Notes: a model not told the origin generated them from the letters alone. A stretch of DNA of 64,000 nt from Bacillota bacterium (GCA_023416275.1 JAEZIB010000161.1:61131-125130); one strand, 5' to 3'. Shown: positions 53,902 to 63,797, counted from the stretch's first letter. Numbers and translations are program-made.

Positions 53902-54056
53902 ACTAATAAAATGTATTTTTAGTCATTTATAGACACATTTTTTGCAAGACTTATATTTTTTATAAAGTATTGTTAAAAAAATAACGATATTTATGAAATT
54001 CGAATTTAATAATAATGAGGCACAGTTTATAATCCAAAAATGGAGGGTGAATAATT

Positions 54057-56690
54057 ATGTCAAAGAAAAATTTAGTGGTAAATAGTGTAGAGAGTTTGCA
54101 GGAAAAATTATCTGAAATAAAGCAAGCACAGCAAGTATTTGCAACCTATACTCAGGAGCAGGTAGATAAAATATTTTTGGCTGCCGCATTAGCTGCTAAT
54201 AAAAAGAGAATTCTTCTTGCGAAAATGGCACATGAAGAAACAGGTATGGGAATTGTAGAAGATAAGGTTATTAAAAACCACTATGCATCAGAGTATATAT
54301 ATAATGCGTATAAGGATACTCAAACCTGTGGTGTAATTGAAAAAGACGAGGCTTTTGGAATTACAAAAATTGCTGAACCCTTAGGTGTAATTGCAGCGGT
54401 GGTACCAACAACCAATCCTACATCAACAGCAATTTTTAAGGCGTTATTATCTCTAAAAACAAGAAACGGTATTATTTTTTCACCACATCCAAGAGCAAAG
54501 AGATCAACTATCGAAGCTGCAAGAATAATTCTTGATGCAGCGGTAGAAGCAGGAGCACCAAAAGGAATTATTGGATGGATAGATGAACCTTCAATTGAAC
54601 TGTCAGGTATTGTTATGAAGGAAGCAGATATAATCCTTGCCACTGGCGGACCTGGAATGGTTAAAGCAGCTTATTCATCAGGTAAGCCTGCAATTGGAGT
54701 TGGACCTGGTAATACACCAGCTATTATTGATGACAGCGCAGACATAAAAATGGCAGTTAGCTCAATTATTGTTTCAAAAACTTTCGATAATGGTATGATT
54801 TGTGCTTCAGAGCAGTCAGTTATAGTTCTAGACAAGGTTTATAATGAGGTTAGAAAAGAGTTTATTCTTCGTGGAGCATATATGTTAAATAAAGATGAAA
54901 CTCAAAAGGTAAGAGAAGTTATTTTGATTAATGGGGCCTTAAATGCTAAAATAGTTGGTCAATCTGCGTATACCATTGCCAAATTAGCGGGCTTTAGTGT
55001 TCCGGATGATACTAAAGTATTAGTTGGTGAAGTAGATTCAGTTGAGTTATCTGAAGCATTTGCACATGAAAAACTTTCACCTGTTTTAGCAATGTATAGA
55101 GCAAAAACTTTTGGTGAGGCAGTTTCAAAAGCTGAGAAGCTAGTAGCTGATGGCGGTTTCGGACATACATCATCTTTGTATATAAATGTAGTAAGTGGTA
55201 AGGAAAAAATTAATAAATTTACTGACGCTATGAAAACTTGCAGAATTCTAATAAATACTCCATCTGCACATGGAGGAATAGGAGATCTTTATAACTTCAA
55301 ATTAGAACCATCCTTAACACTTGGATGTGGTTCATGGGGTGGAAACTCAGTTTCTGAGAATGTAGGAGTTAAGCATCTTATCAATATTAAGACTGTTGCA
55401 GAAAGGCGAGAAAATATGTTATGGTTCAGAGCACCAGAAAAAGTATATTTTAAAAAAGGCTGTTTAGGCGTTGCATTGAGAGAGCTAAAGGATGTTATGA
55501 ATAAAAAGAGAGCATTTATAGTTACAGATTCTTTTTTGTACAATAATGGTTATACAAAGGCTGTTACAAATTTATTAGATGAAATGAACATCAGCCATTT
55601 TACATTTTTTGATGTAGCTCCAGATCCAACACTTGCATGTGCAAAGCTTGGTGCAAAGGCAATGAGCGAATTTAAGCCAGATGTTATTATAGCAGTTGGC
55701 GGTGGTTCCGCAATGGACGCAGGTAAAATTATGTGGACCTTATATGAACACCCTGAGGTTGACTTCCAAGACTTAGCTATGAGATTTATGGATATCAGAA
55801 AGAGAGTTTATAACTTCCCTAAAATGGGTGAAAAAGCATATTTTGTTGCAGTTCCAACATCAGCAGGCACAGGTTCAGAGGTAACACCTTTTGCAGTAAT
55901 TACCGATGAGCAAACAGGAGTTAAGTATCCTCTTGCTGACTATGAGTTGATGCCCAATATGGCAATAGTTGATGTAGACTTAATGATGCATATGCCAAAG
56001 AGCTTAACAGCAGCTTCAGGAATAGATGCTTTAACTCATGCAATTGAGGCTTATGGCTCAATGCTCTCTTCAGACTATACTAATGGCCTTGCTTTACAGG
56101 CAACAAAGAGCATATTTGAATATCTCCCATCAGCATATGAAAATGGAGCAAAGGATCCTATTGCAAGAGAAAAAATGGCTAATGCATCAACAATAGCTGG
56201 TATGGCATTTGCTAATGCATTCTTGGGAATTTGTCACTCAATGGCACATAAATTAGGAGCTTTCCATCACTTGCCACATGGCGTTGCTAATGCGCTTCTT
56301 ATAAATGAGGTTATGAAATTTAATATCGCTGAAGCTCCAACAAAAATGGGTACCTTCTCACAATACAAGTATCCTGAGGTATTAAAGAGATATGCTGAAA
56401 TTGCATCTTTCATTGGAATTAATGGTGCAAACGATGAAGATAAATTTAATAAATTACTTGCAAAGATTGATGACTTAAAAGCTAAGGTTGGAATTCCTAA
56501 GACTATAAAAGATGCAGGTATAGATGAGAATAAATTTATTGAAACTTTGGATGAAATGGTTGAACAGGCATTTGATGACCAGTGTACAGGTGCAAATCCA
56601 AGATATCCACTTATGAGTGAAATGAAAGAAATGTATTTAAAGGCTTACTATGGTAAGGAAAATGTATCTGCTGATGAATTAGCAGGTTAG
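54057..56690 (+). CDS. adhE: Bifunctional acetaldehyde-CoA/alcohol dehydrogenase
   Basis: 877 residues, the normal AdhE length. Residues 1-440 are the aldehyde dehydrogenase part, with the nucleophile Cys in FDNGMICASEQS. Residues about 455-865 are the iron alcohol dehydrogenase part: GGGSAMDAGK for NAD, and iron ligands in GIDALTHAIEAYGS and ICHSMAHKLGAFHHLPHG. It turns acetyl-CoA into ethanol while oxidising two NADH, and forms spirosomes in other bacteria. RBS GGAGGGTG. Rex-type operators upstream tie its expression to the NADH/NAD ratio. Confidence 0.97.
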   Translation: MSKKNLVVNSVESLQEKLSEIKQAQQVFATYTQEQVDKIFLAAALAANKKRILLAKMAHEETGMGIVEDKVIKNHYASEYIYNAYKDTQTCGVIEKDEAFGITKIAEPLGVIAAVVPTTNPTSTAIFKALLSLKTRNGIIFSPHPRAKRSTIEAARIILDAAVEAGAPKGIIGWIDEPSIELSGIVMKEADIILATGGPGMVKAAYSSGKPAIGVGPGNTPAIIDDSADIKMAVSSIIVSKTFDNGMICASEQSVIVLDKVYNEVRKEFILRGAYMLNKDETQKVREVILINGALNAKIVGQSAYTIAKLAGFSVPDDTKVLVGEVDSVELSEAFAHEKLSPVLAMYRAKTFGEAVSKAEKLVADGGFGHTSSLYINVVSGKEKINKFTDAMKTCRILINTPSAHGGIGDLYNFKLEPSLTLGCGSWGGNSVSENVGVKHLINIKTVAERRENMLWFRAPEKVYFKKGCLGVALRELKDVMNKKRAFIVTDSFLYNNGYTKAVTNLLDEMNISHFTFFDVAPDPTLACAKLGAKAMSEFKPDVIIAVGGGSAMDAGKIMWTLYEHPEVDFQDLAMRFMDIRKRVYNFPKMGEKAYFVAVPTSAGTGSEVTPFAVITDEQTGVKYPLADYELMPNMAIVDVDLMMHMPKSLTAASGIDALTHAIEAYGSMLSSDYTNGLALQATKSIFEYLPSAYENGAKDPIAREKMANASTIAGMAFANAFLGICHSMAHKLGAFHHLPHGVANALLINEVMKFNIAEAPTKMGTFSQYKYPEVLKRYAEIASFIGINGANDEDKFNKLLAKIDDLKAKVGIPKTIKDAGIDENKFIETLDEMVEQAFDDQCTGANPRYPLMSEMKEMYLKAYYGKENVSADELAG

Positions 56691-56730
56691 TGAAAGAAGT
56701 CTCTCTCTAAATATATTATATATTTTTTTC

Positions 56731-56767
56731 AAAAAATCGCTTATTCATATGAATAGGCGATTTTTTG
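56731..56767 (+). terminator. adhE terminator
   Basis: AAAAAATCGC with an inner TATTCATATGAATA palindrome and GCGATTTTTTG form a long stem ending in a T-run. Confidence 0.85.
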
Positions 56768-56830
56768 TTATAACTTTGAATAGATAAGTTATGAACACCT
56801 GCAAATTTCAATCGGGAATTTTGAAAGTAT
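56768..56830. repeat. Degenerate MITE end fragment after adhE
   Basis: AGATAAGTTATGAACACCT, then TTTCAATCGGGAATTTTGA, aligns with the last 55 bp of copy 1 (TGATAAGTTGAACACCT, TTCAACTGGGAAAGTTGA). Confidence 0.5.
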
Positions 56831-56873
56831 GTTTTGTGTTATATGTTGTTTTGTTAAGGGATGATAATAACTA

Positions 56874-57296
56874 ACTCAAACTTCACACATAAAAGATCTA
56901 ATGGTGCGATAGAATTATCAATGCTTTAGCCGCCTTTCCACATTCGCCATCCGTGGTTCATAGTGTGCTAAAACCGATATCGAGTGGGTTGTACAGCAAA
57001 AAAACTTGGAGCTTGCTGAACAGTTGTAAAAGTATAGTTGTAAACAGATGAATACTAATATCGTTATTTCATAAATACTAAAATTGTATACATTCAGCAA
57101 GCTTTTCTCATACAATTAATTCATGCAAATATTTCTAACCCAACTTTCTTATGAAAAGTCGAGCAATGCTCAAGTTTACAAATAGCTTACTGTTCAGTGA
57201 ACTAATTTATCAAATTAATTGACTTTTCATTTTATATTGCTACTACACCTTATATTAATAGGCTTTAAGCGGTATATTTAACTGCGAAGTTTGAGT
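56874..57296. mobile_element. MITE-like element, copy 3 (423 bp) with 5-bp target duplication
   Basis: Ends ACTCAAACTTCACA and TGCGAAGTTTGAGT (13 of 14 inverse matches) are directly flanked by AACTA on both sides (56869-56873, 57297-57301), a perfect target duplication. Like copy 2 it contains the block bounded by AGCTTGCTGAA and TTCAGCAAGCT, which copy 1 lacks, and AACCCAACTTTC near the right end. No transposase frame. Confidence 0.8.
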
Positions 57297-57457
57297 AACT
57301 AATAATTAGCATTAAAATGGATAATAATTATAAGGGTATTGTTTCTTATTAGTATAAATTGGTATATTAAATAGTAGAACTTAATAATAAGATATACAAT
57401 GTTACATTCCATGCAGTTTAAAATGAGTTACTATTCACCACATAACATGGATTATTA

Positions 57458-57514
57458 ACTCAGTCTATGGGTGTTCATACTTATTGATGGTTTGTTGTCA
57501 AAATAATTGTATGA
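57458..57514. repeat. Left-end fragment of MITE-like family before Fe-ADH gene
   Basis: ACTCA then CTATGGGTGTTCATACTTAT, GATGGTTTGTTGTC and AAATAATTG match in order the first 70 bp of copy 1. It stands 50-100 bp before the next gene. Confidence 0.55.
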
Positions 57515-57561
57515 ATTAGTATAAGAAAGATTAATAATTTTGAATACAGGAGGATTTTTAA

Positions 57562-58731
57562 ATGAGTTTTAATTATTTTATGCCCACAAGAATATTATTT
57601 GGAAAGGGACAGTTATCAAATTTGCATAAACAGAAACTGCCGGGTAAAAAAGCTTTAATTGTGACCTCGGCAGGAACGTCAATGAAAAAACACGGATATC
57701 TTGGTAGACTTGAAGAACAGCTGAAAAAAGCTAAGGTTGAATATGTATTATTTGATAAGATATTACCTAATCCAATTAAGCCTCATGTAATGGAAGGAGC
57801 TCAACTTGCAAAGGATAGCGGATGTGATTTTATAATAGGACTTGGCGGCGGTAGCAGTATAGATTCAGCAAAATCAATTGCTGTAATGGCGACTAATGAA
57901 GGTGATTATTGGGATTATATCAGTGGCGGCTCTGGTAAGGCAAAGCCTGTACCAAATGATCCGTTACCAATAGTAGCTATCACAACAACTGCAGGAACCG
58001 GTACAGAGGCTGACCCATGGACCGTCATAACAAATGACAATAGTAATGAGAAAATTGGCTATGGTTATGACAAGACTTTTCCAGCATTATCAATAGTAGA
58101 TCCTGATTTAATGATGACAGTGCCACCACATTTAACAGCGTTTCAGGGATTTGATGCATTATTTCACAGTACAGAGGGATATATAAATGTATTTGCAAAT
58201 GAGATGAGTGATATGTACGCGTTGAAGAGTATTGAATTACTAGGAAAATATCTTAAGGTTGCTGTTAATGATGGTTCAAATGAGCTGGCACGTGAAAAGG
58301 TTGCGTTGGCAAACACCTTGGCAGGTATGGTTGAGTGGCTCTCAGGCTGCACATCTGAACACTCTTTAGAGCATGCACTTAGTGCTTTCCATCCTGATTT
58401 GCCGCATGGAGCAGGATTAATTATGATTAGTGAAGAATACTACACTTTTTTTGCTAAATCAGGTACCTGTGACAAAAGACTTGTAGATATGGCAAGGGCT
58501 CTTGGCAGGCTAGATGCAAAAGAACCTATGGATTTTGTTAAGGAATTAGCAAAGCTTAAAAAGGCATGTGGTGTGGATCAACTCAAAATGTCTGATTATG
58601 GAGTAAAGCTGGAAGAGCTTGATAAAATAGCGCTAAATGCAAGGGAAACAATGGGAGGGCTTTTCAACTGTGATGCTGCTCAGCTTTCTAATGAGGAAGT
58701 AATTGAAATATATAAGAAATCGTATAAATAG
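57562..58731 (+). CDS. Iron-containing alcohol dehydrogenase
   Basis: 389 residues, group III type. The NAD site is GLGGGSSIDSAKS, ITTTAGTGTEADPW follows, and the iron ligands are in GFDALFHSTEGY and SEHSLEHALSAFHPDLPHG. The start follows AGGAGG. Close in sequence style to clostridial butanol or 1,3-propanediol dehydrogenases, but the substrate cannot be fixed. It follows adhE by 870 bp and lies in the same direction with its own upstream region; no clear Rex site was found here. Confidence 0.9.
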   Translation: MSFNYFMPTRILFGKGQLSNLHKQKLPGKKALIVTSAGTSMKKHGYLGRLEEQLKKAKVEYVLFDKILPNPIKPHVMEGAQLAKDSGCDFIIGLGGGSSIDSAKSIAVMATNEGDYWDYISGGSGKAKPVPNDPLPIVAITTTAGTGTEADPWTVITNDNSNEKIGYGYDKTFPALSIVDPDLMMTVPPHLTAFQGFDALFHSTEGYINVFANEMSDMYALKSIELLGKYLKVAVNDGSNELAREKVALANTLAGMVEWLSGCTSEHSLEHALSAFHPDLPHGAGLIMISEEYYTFFAKSGTCDKRLVDMARALGRLDAKEPMDFVKELAKLKKACGVDQLKMSDYGVKLEELDKIALNARETMGGLFNCDAAQLSNEEVIEIYKKSYK

Positions 58732-59122
58732 AGTTTAAATTGAGAATTACAGATTGATGTATAAACCATAATGTTGTTCAAGATCTTTCACCAGTATTTG
58801 ATGCAAATTTTGCGTTAGCTATAGAATTTTTATGAGAAATATATGAATTTTATTTTACAAAGTATCTTGGGGTAATATTCAAAAATTGCTTATGAAGATA
58901 GAACACTAATGGTGGGAAGATTAGCATTAGCTGACACTATTAAGTATATATTAGTTGATGAACTTGTTGCTTTTGCTACAAGTATTGTTGGACATGTTTC
59001 TCTAAAAAAAGGATGACTAAAGAACTTTGAAGTACAAAGACTATTTAATAAGATGTAAATAGCCATTTAAGAAGTCTGATTACAAATAAGTTCTTAGTCA
59101 ACCCTTTTATAAAAATAATACA
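58732..59122 (+). other. Gap with an open remnant (about 46 codons)
   Basis: No clear gene or terminator. A frame ending at TGA 59014 reads YEDRTLMVGRLALADTIKYI and on to GHVSLKKG without an RBS for its ATG at 58911. It has protein-like composition and may be a relic of a lost gene; family not recognised. Confidence 0.25.
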
Positions 59123-60163
59123 TTATAAAAATTTATAGTCTCCTCTATCAACAACTAACTGATAGCCGATGCTCTTCATGCGGTTTTGCAGACAATTGCT
59201 ACATTCTGCAGCCTCTTCACCTGTGCAGATTTTATTGTCATACAGTGAATACTTTTTACGTACAGAAACAGGAGAAAGATTTGGCATTACAACATTAGCA
59301 CCTGCAAGTATTCCTTTTTCACGCCCGTCAGAATTAATTGTACCAAGGGCTGTTGTTGCTGGAATAAGTGAGTTTGGCAGCAACAATCGTACAATTCCAA
59401 TCAGCAATAGTGTCAATTCCAAGTTTCCTGAAGGCTCATTGGCAAACATTGTAGCCTTATGAGGGATAAATGGTCCCATGCCTACCATTTCTGGAGAAAA
59501 CTCTTTAATGAAAATTAAGTCCTCAACAATATTTTCCATTGTCTGGTAAGGAGAACCTATCATAAATCCGGTACCAACTTGGAAGCCTATTTCTTTTAAG
59601 TTGTATAAGCATTGTTTTCTATTGCTTAAGGATAAGCTTTTTGGATGAAGCTTTTGGTAATGCTCATCATTAGCTGTCTCATGGCGAAGCAGATAACGGT
59701 CTACACCTGCTTCGAAGTAACGTTTATAGGATTCATAACTTTTTTCACCTATTGAAAGAGTAACAGCACAGTCTGAGTATTTGGTCTTGATTTTTTCTAC
59801 AATACCAACTATATCCTCATCAGAAAAGAAATTGTCTTCACCACCCTGTAGAACAAAGGTGCGAAAGCCCAGCTCATAACCTGTTTTACAACAGGATAGA
59901 ATTTCGTCTTTGCTTAATCTGTAACGTTCAGCATGTATATTACTGCTCCCAATTCCACAGTAATAACAATTGTTTTTACAATAATTAGTAAACTCTATTA
60001 GTCCTCTTGTATAGATTGAGTTACCAAAATGCTTTAAAGCAACCTCACGTGATTTGGTAAATAAGTATTCACTAGAATTGGTATCAAAATTATTGAGTAT
60101 ATAGAGAAACTCATTTTTTTCTAAATTTTGTGCTTCGTATAATTTGTCAATTAGTGCTTTCAT
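59123..60163 (-). CDS. hydE: [FeFe]-hydrogenase maturase HydE (radical SAM)
   Basis: 346 residues. The radical-SAM cluster motif CKNNCYYCG (CX3CX2C) is near residue 62, with GLIEFTNYC before it. FVLQGGED, VTLSIGEKSYESY, YLLRHETAN and GTGFMIGSPYQT follow, and PNLSPVSVRKKYSLYDNK with a late CSNC pair matches HydE. It helps build the H-cluster dithiolate bridge of [FeFe]-hydrogenase. RBS TAGGAGG. hydF and hydG are not in the window. Confidence 0.93.
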   Translation of the reverse strand: MKALIDKLYEAQNLEKNEFLYILNNFDTNSSEYLFTKSREVALKHFGNSIYTRGLIEFTNYCKNNCYYCGIGSSNIHAERYRLSKDEILSCCKTGYELGFRTFVLQGGEDNFFSDEDIVGIVEKIKTKYSDCAVTLSIGEKSYESYKRYFEAGVDRYLLRHETANDEHYQKLHPKSLSLSNRKQCLYNLKEIGFQVGTGFMIGSPYQTMENIVEDLIFIKEFSPEMVGMGPFIPHKATMFANEPSGNLELTLLLIGIVRLLLPNSLIPATTALGTINSDGREKGILAGANVVMPNLSPVSVRKKYSLYDNKICTGEEAAECSNCLQNRMKSIGYQLVVDRGDYKFL

Positions 60164-60191
60164 TTTGAACCTCCTAGTATTTACTGCAAAT

Positions 60192-60211
60192 TATAGTTTA
60201 GATAAACTATA
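60192..60211 (-). promoter_or_regulatory. Palindromic operator candidate before hydE
   Basis: TATAGTTTA and TAAACTATA form a perfect 9-bp inverted repeat around GA, 28 bp upstream of the hydE start. The regulator is unknown. Confidence 0.4.
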
Positions 60212-60275
60212 GCATATATTTAAGCTGCACACAAAGCGTATAATAGTTATAAATCATACGTTATCAGGTTGATTA

Positions 60276-61208
60276 TTAGTCTGCAAATAATGGCGTTGAC
60301 AAATATCTCTCGCCTGTATCAGGGAGTAAAACTACAATGGTTTTGCCAGCATTTTCAGGTCTGTTTGCCAGCTGAGTTGCTGCCCATAGTGCTGCACCAG
60401 AAGAAATTCCAATCAAAAGACCTTCTGCCTTAGAAAGCTGTCTTCCTGTTGCGAAGGCATCTTCATTTTCAACAGTAATTATTTCATCATAGATTTTTGT
60501 ATTCAGTGTATCAGGTACAAAGTTGGCACCTATACCCTGAATTTTATGTGAGCCTGCATATCCCTTTGTAAGAATAGGTGAACTTGCTGGTTCAACTCCC
60601 ACTATTTTAATTTCAGGATTCTTAGATTTCAAATATTCACCTACACCTGTAATTGTTCCACCCGTTCCGATACCTGCAACAAAAATATCAACCTTTCCGT
60701 CGGTATCTTCCCAGATTTCAGGTCCTGTTGTGGCTCTATGAACTGCAGGATTTGCTGGATTCACAAACTGACCAGGAATGAAGCTGTTTGGTATTTCAGC
60801 TGCAAGCTCATTGGCTTTTTCTATGGCACCCTTCATACCCTTAGTACCTTCTGTCAATACAAGCTCTGCACCATATGCTTTTAATAGGTTTCTACGCTCT
60901 ACGCTCATTGTTTCTGGCATGGTAAGAATGATTCTATAGCCTCTGGCAGCTGCAACGGAAGCTAAACCTATTCCTGTATTTCCGCTGGTTGGTTCTATAA
61001 TAACTGAACCCTCTTTTAATAGACCTTTTGCTTCGGCGTCATCAACCATTGCTTTTGCAATCCTGTCCTTTACACTGCCTGCTGGATTAAAGTATTCTAG
61101 TTTAGCGATAAGAGTTGCTTTGACATTGTTTTTCTTTTCATAATTTAATAGTTCGAGTAAAGGTGTTCTTCCGATCAAATCTGTTAGGCTTTTATAAATT
61201 TTTGACAT
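60276..61208 (-). CDS. cysK: Cysteine synthase A
   Basis: 310 residues. The PLP lysine is in FNPAGSVKDRIAKAM, the substrate loop is EPTSGNTGIGLA, the phosphate loop is VAGIGTGGTITGVG, and ISSGAALWAATQLA closes the site. It makes cysteine from O-acetylserine and sulfide. RBS AGGAGG. It is a single gene upstream of hydE on the same strand, with 112 bp between them. Confidence 0.95.
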   Translation of the reverse strand: MSKIYKSLTDLIGRTPLLELLNYEKKNNVKATLIAKLEYFNPAGSVKDRIAKAMVDDAEAKGLLKEGSVIIEPTSGNTGIGLASVAAARGYRIILTMPETMSVERRNLLKAYGAELVLTEGTKGMKGAIEKANELAAEIPNSFIPGQFVNPANPAVHRATTGPEIWEDTDGKVDIFVAGIGTGGTITGVGEYLKSKNPEIKIVGVEPASSPILTKGYAGSHKIQGIGANFVPDTLNTKIYDEIITVENEDAFATGRQLSKAEGLLIGISSGAALWAATQLANRPENAGKTIVVLLPDTGERYLSTPLFAD

Positions 61209-61743
61209 ATACTAACTCCTCCTTATATTATCTTTCTTTAAGTTTAGCTTTTATTTTTGTTCTTCATCATTTAATCTATAGTTTCAGAATTATATTCGCG
61301 AGAACAGTCTTCTTGCCTATAGTAATTTAAATTTTACCATCTAGCTTATCTAATATTGAATATACTTGTAAATATATATTTCATATATGATTACTATGAA
61401 ATAATTCTATATTATTTATATTTAAAAGTCAACAGATTTTAATGGATTATTATTATATAGATTTGTAAAATATGCCTTTCTTTTTAGAACATTAAAAGTT
61501 TATTCTCTTGGATAAATAGAGGGCGTTAGAAAAGAACTATATATGGAGAATTGTGCACGTTCGTTTCAGATAGGGGCTTATCCTGTAAAGGGTTAGTCTA
61601 CTCAACCGAAAATTATATAAATTATCTAGGTTATTTCATTTTATTTTTTTATTGTATATACTTATATTAAAAATCATTTAAAAGAGAAAGATATGATTTT
61701 TATAAGTTATTATAGTAATAAATATTAGAAGAGGGGTACTATT
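61209..61743. other. Divergent region cysK / Kelch gene with operator-like repeat
   Basis: No gene seen in 535 bp. ATTTCATA (61378) and TATGAAAT (61395) form an inverted repeat with a 9-bp spacer, 170 bp upstream of cysK; it could be a site for a CymR/Rrf2-like sulfur regulator, but this is a guess. No T-box or SAM riboswitch was recognised. Confidence 0.3.
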
Positions 61744-63153
61744 ATGAGAGTTAAAAGAAAGATTAGTCAATTATTAGTGATTTGCTGTGTGTTTTTGGTG
61801 ATGTCAAACTTAACAGTAAATTCAAAAGATGTTGTTATAGAATCGCCACAAGTAAAGATAAGTATTGACGGTAAAATTATGAATTATGATAATGTGCCAA
61901 TAACAGTTAATGGAAGGACATTACTGCCTTTAAAAGAATTTTTAATTAGTATAGGTATACTTGATGATAATAAACACATAATTTGGAATGGGCAAGAAAA
62001 AAGTATAACGATAAAACAAGATAGTACGGAGGTTTATCTAAATATAGGTAATTGTAAAGCAGTTGTTAATAATTCTATAGTTGAATTAGATGCTGCGCCA
62101 TGTATTTACAAGAATAGAACATATATTCCAGCACGTTTTGTTTCACAATGTTTTAATAAGAATGTCAGTTGGGATAGAGAGACCTCAACGGTAACAATAA
62201 TAAGTAATATTGTTAATCAAAAAGATATATCTAACGGAGTGACAAAACCTGACTCTTGGACAGAAAAAGCAGATATGCCTTTCCAAATAGAGAACGGGTC
62301 ATATACAATGGACAATGGTGGAAGAGGCGGATTTAATCTTAAGTGGACTGAACATTCTAATATTAAAGGAAAAGTAGTTACTGTTGGAGATAAGATATAT
62401 GTAATTAATATTGATGGAAGAGTGGCTGCATATAATCCAAAATTGGATGAATGGGCTGAAATCGGCAGTATACCAGATTTAGAAAGCTCACATGGCTTTT
62501 TTAAGTTGGTTTCAGCAAACAACATGATTTATATAGTGGGAAAAGACTTTAATGAAATTGTTATGTATAATCCTGATAATAACGAAAGTAAACTGATTAC
62601 TACTTTGCCTACAAAGAGAATTGTTGGTGGAGCGGTGGCTGTAAATAACAAAATCTATATATTAGCTGGGATAGATTTGTACAAAGTAAATACACTAAGT
62701 ACTTTAGATGAGTATGATTTAGAAACAAATAAATGGACAACAAAGGCAAACTTGCTTAGCCCTACTAACCGATTATCCGTTACTGCACTGAATGGCAAAA
62801 TTTATACATTATGTTTTGGACCCAATTTCACTACAGGAATTAGGGAATATAATATAGAAAAAGATTGCTGGATTGAAAAGTCTGCAGTATCAGCTATAGG
62901 AAATATAGGAGCAGAACTAACAGCAATCAATGGTAAAATATATATAATAGGACAAGGAAAAGAACCAGGGAGTAATAAATCCACACTACAGATGGAGGAA
63001 TATAATACTGAATTGGATAAGTGTACTAAATTGACAGGCAGTACATCAACTTGCAACGAAGAGTTAATAGCAGAAGTATGCAATGGAAAAATATATGTTA
63101 TTGGTAATTCAAGTTTACAAGCCTTGCAAGAGTACGCTCCACCAAACCCATAA
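61744..63153 (+). CDS. Secreted copper-amine-oxidase-N / Kelch-repeat protein
   Basis: 469 residues with a signal peptide (about 1-27). Residues about 35-155 are the stalk domain called copper amine oxidase N-terminal (VPITVNGRTLLPLKEFL and later YKNRTYIPARFVSQ), common in secreted clostridial proteins and not itself an enzyme. Residues about 165-465 contain five to six Kelch units (GGAVAVNNKIYILAG, TALNGKIYTLCFG, TAINGKIYIIGQG, EVCNGKIYVIGNS), forming a beta-propeller. It probably binds a carbohydrate or protein at the surface. RBS AGAGGGG. Confidence 0.85.
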   Translation: MRVKRKISQLLVICCVFLVMSNLTVNSKDVVIESPQVKISIDGKIMNYDNVPITVNGRTLLPLKEFLISIGILDDNKHIIWNGQEKSITIKQDSTEVYLNIGNCKAVVNNSIVELDAAPCIYKNRTYIPARFVSQCFNKNVSWDRETSTVTIISNIVNQKDISNGVTKPDSWTEKADMPFQIENGSYTMDNGGRGGFNLKWTEHSNIKGKVVTVGDKIYVINIDGRVAAYNPKLDEWAEIGSIPDLESSHGFFKLVSANNMIYIVGKDFNEIVMYNPDNNESKLITTLPTKRIVGGAVAVNNKIYILAGIDLYKVNTLSTLDEYDLETNKWTTKANLLSPTNRLSVTALNGKIYTLCFGPNFTTGIREYNIEKDCWIEKSAVSAIGNIGAELTAINGKIYIIGQGKEPGSNKSTLQMEEYNTELDKCTKLTGSTSTCNEELIAEVCNGKIYVIGNSSLQALQEYAPPNP

Positions 63154-63184
63154 AAATTAATTACTAACTATTTTATAGTATCTA

Positions 63185-63222
63185 AGTCTATCATACAGAT
63201 GTAAGTATGGTAGACTTTTTTA
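63185..63222 (+). terminator. Terminator of Kelch gene
   Basis: AAGTCTATCATAC pairs with GTATGGTAGACTT (one G-U pair), followed by TTTTATG. Confidence 0.8.
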
Positions 63223-63340
63223 TGCTTTTAAGTATATAAATTAAATACAGTTTATATAAAATTTGTTGTTTTAAAATTTACTAATTGAATTTTGTAATAA
63301 TACTTACAGAATGTCTAGCAATAATTTTTGTTTCTATATA

Positions 63341-63370
63341 TTCATAAGCCTATGTTTAAAGGCATATATA
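63341..63370 (+). promoter_or_regulatory. Possible sigma-E-type promoter for spoIIID
   Basis: TTCATAA and CATATATA are 15 bp apart, near the 14-15-bp spacing of mother-cell sigma-E promoters; spoIIID is under sigma-E in Bacillus. The boxes are degenerate. Nothing else was seen in the 390-bp gap. Confidence 0.25.
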
Positions 63371-63548
63371 TACACTATAGACTACCATGAAGTGCAATTG
63401 GACTTTTATCATTATTATCTATTTAAATGCAAGTTTTCTTTAGATAGAGCCAATTTTCTTTTTGGAGTATTTCTTGCCAAAAGAATACATGTATAAATAC
63501 AATAATGCACAAGCATTAAATAATGCCTTATCAAAGGGGGGTATATGG

Positions 63549-63797
63549 TTGAAGGAATATATAGAGGAACGGGTTTTGGAGCTCGCAAATTATATTATTG
63601 ACAAAAAGACAACAGTCAGGTATGCAGCTAAAAAATTTGGGATTTCAAAATCTACAGTCCACAAGGATGTAACCGAAAGACTAGAGAAAATCAATCCTTC
63701 ACTAATGAGTGATGTAAGAGTAATACTTGAGGAGAATAAGGCTGAAAGGCATATACGTGGCGGCGAAGCCACAAAAGCGAAATATCAGGCGAAATAA
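63549..63797 (+). CDS. spoIIID: Sporulation transcription factor SpoIIID
   Basis: 82 residues from a TTG at 63549 after AAAGGGGGGT; the ATG at 63462 would add 29 residues with no family match. KEYIEERVLELANYIIDKK, the helix-turn-helix TVRYAAKKFGISKSTVHKDV and the basic tail RHIRGGEATKAKYQAK match SpoIIID throughout. It is the mother-cell DNA-binding protein that switches genes between the sigma-E and sigma-K stages. It proves the host lineage sporulates or once did. Confidence 0.96.
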   Translation: MKEYIEERVLELANYIIDKKTTVRYAAKKFGISKSTVHKDVTERLEKINPSLMSDVRVILEENKAERHIRGGEATKAKYQAK

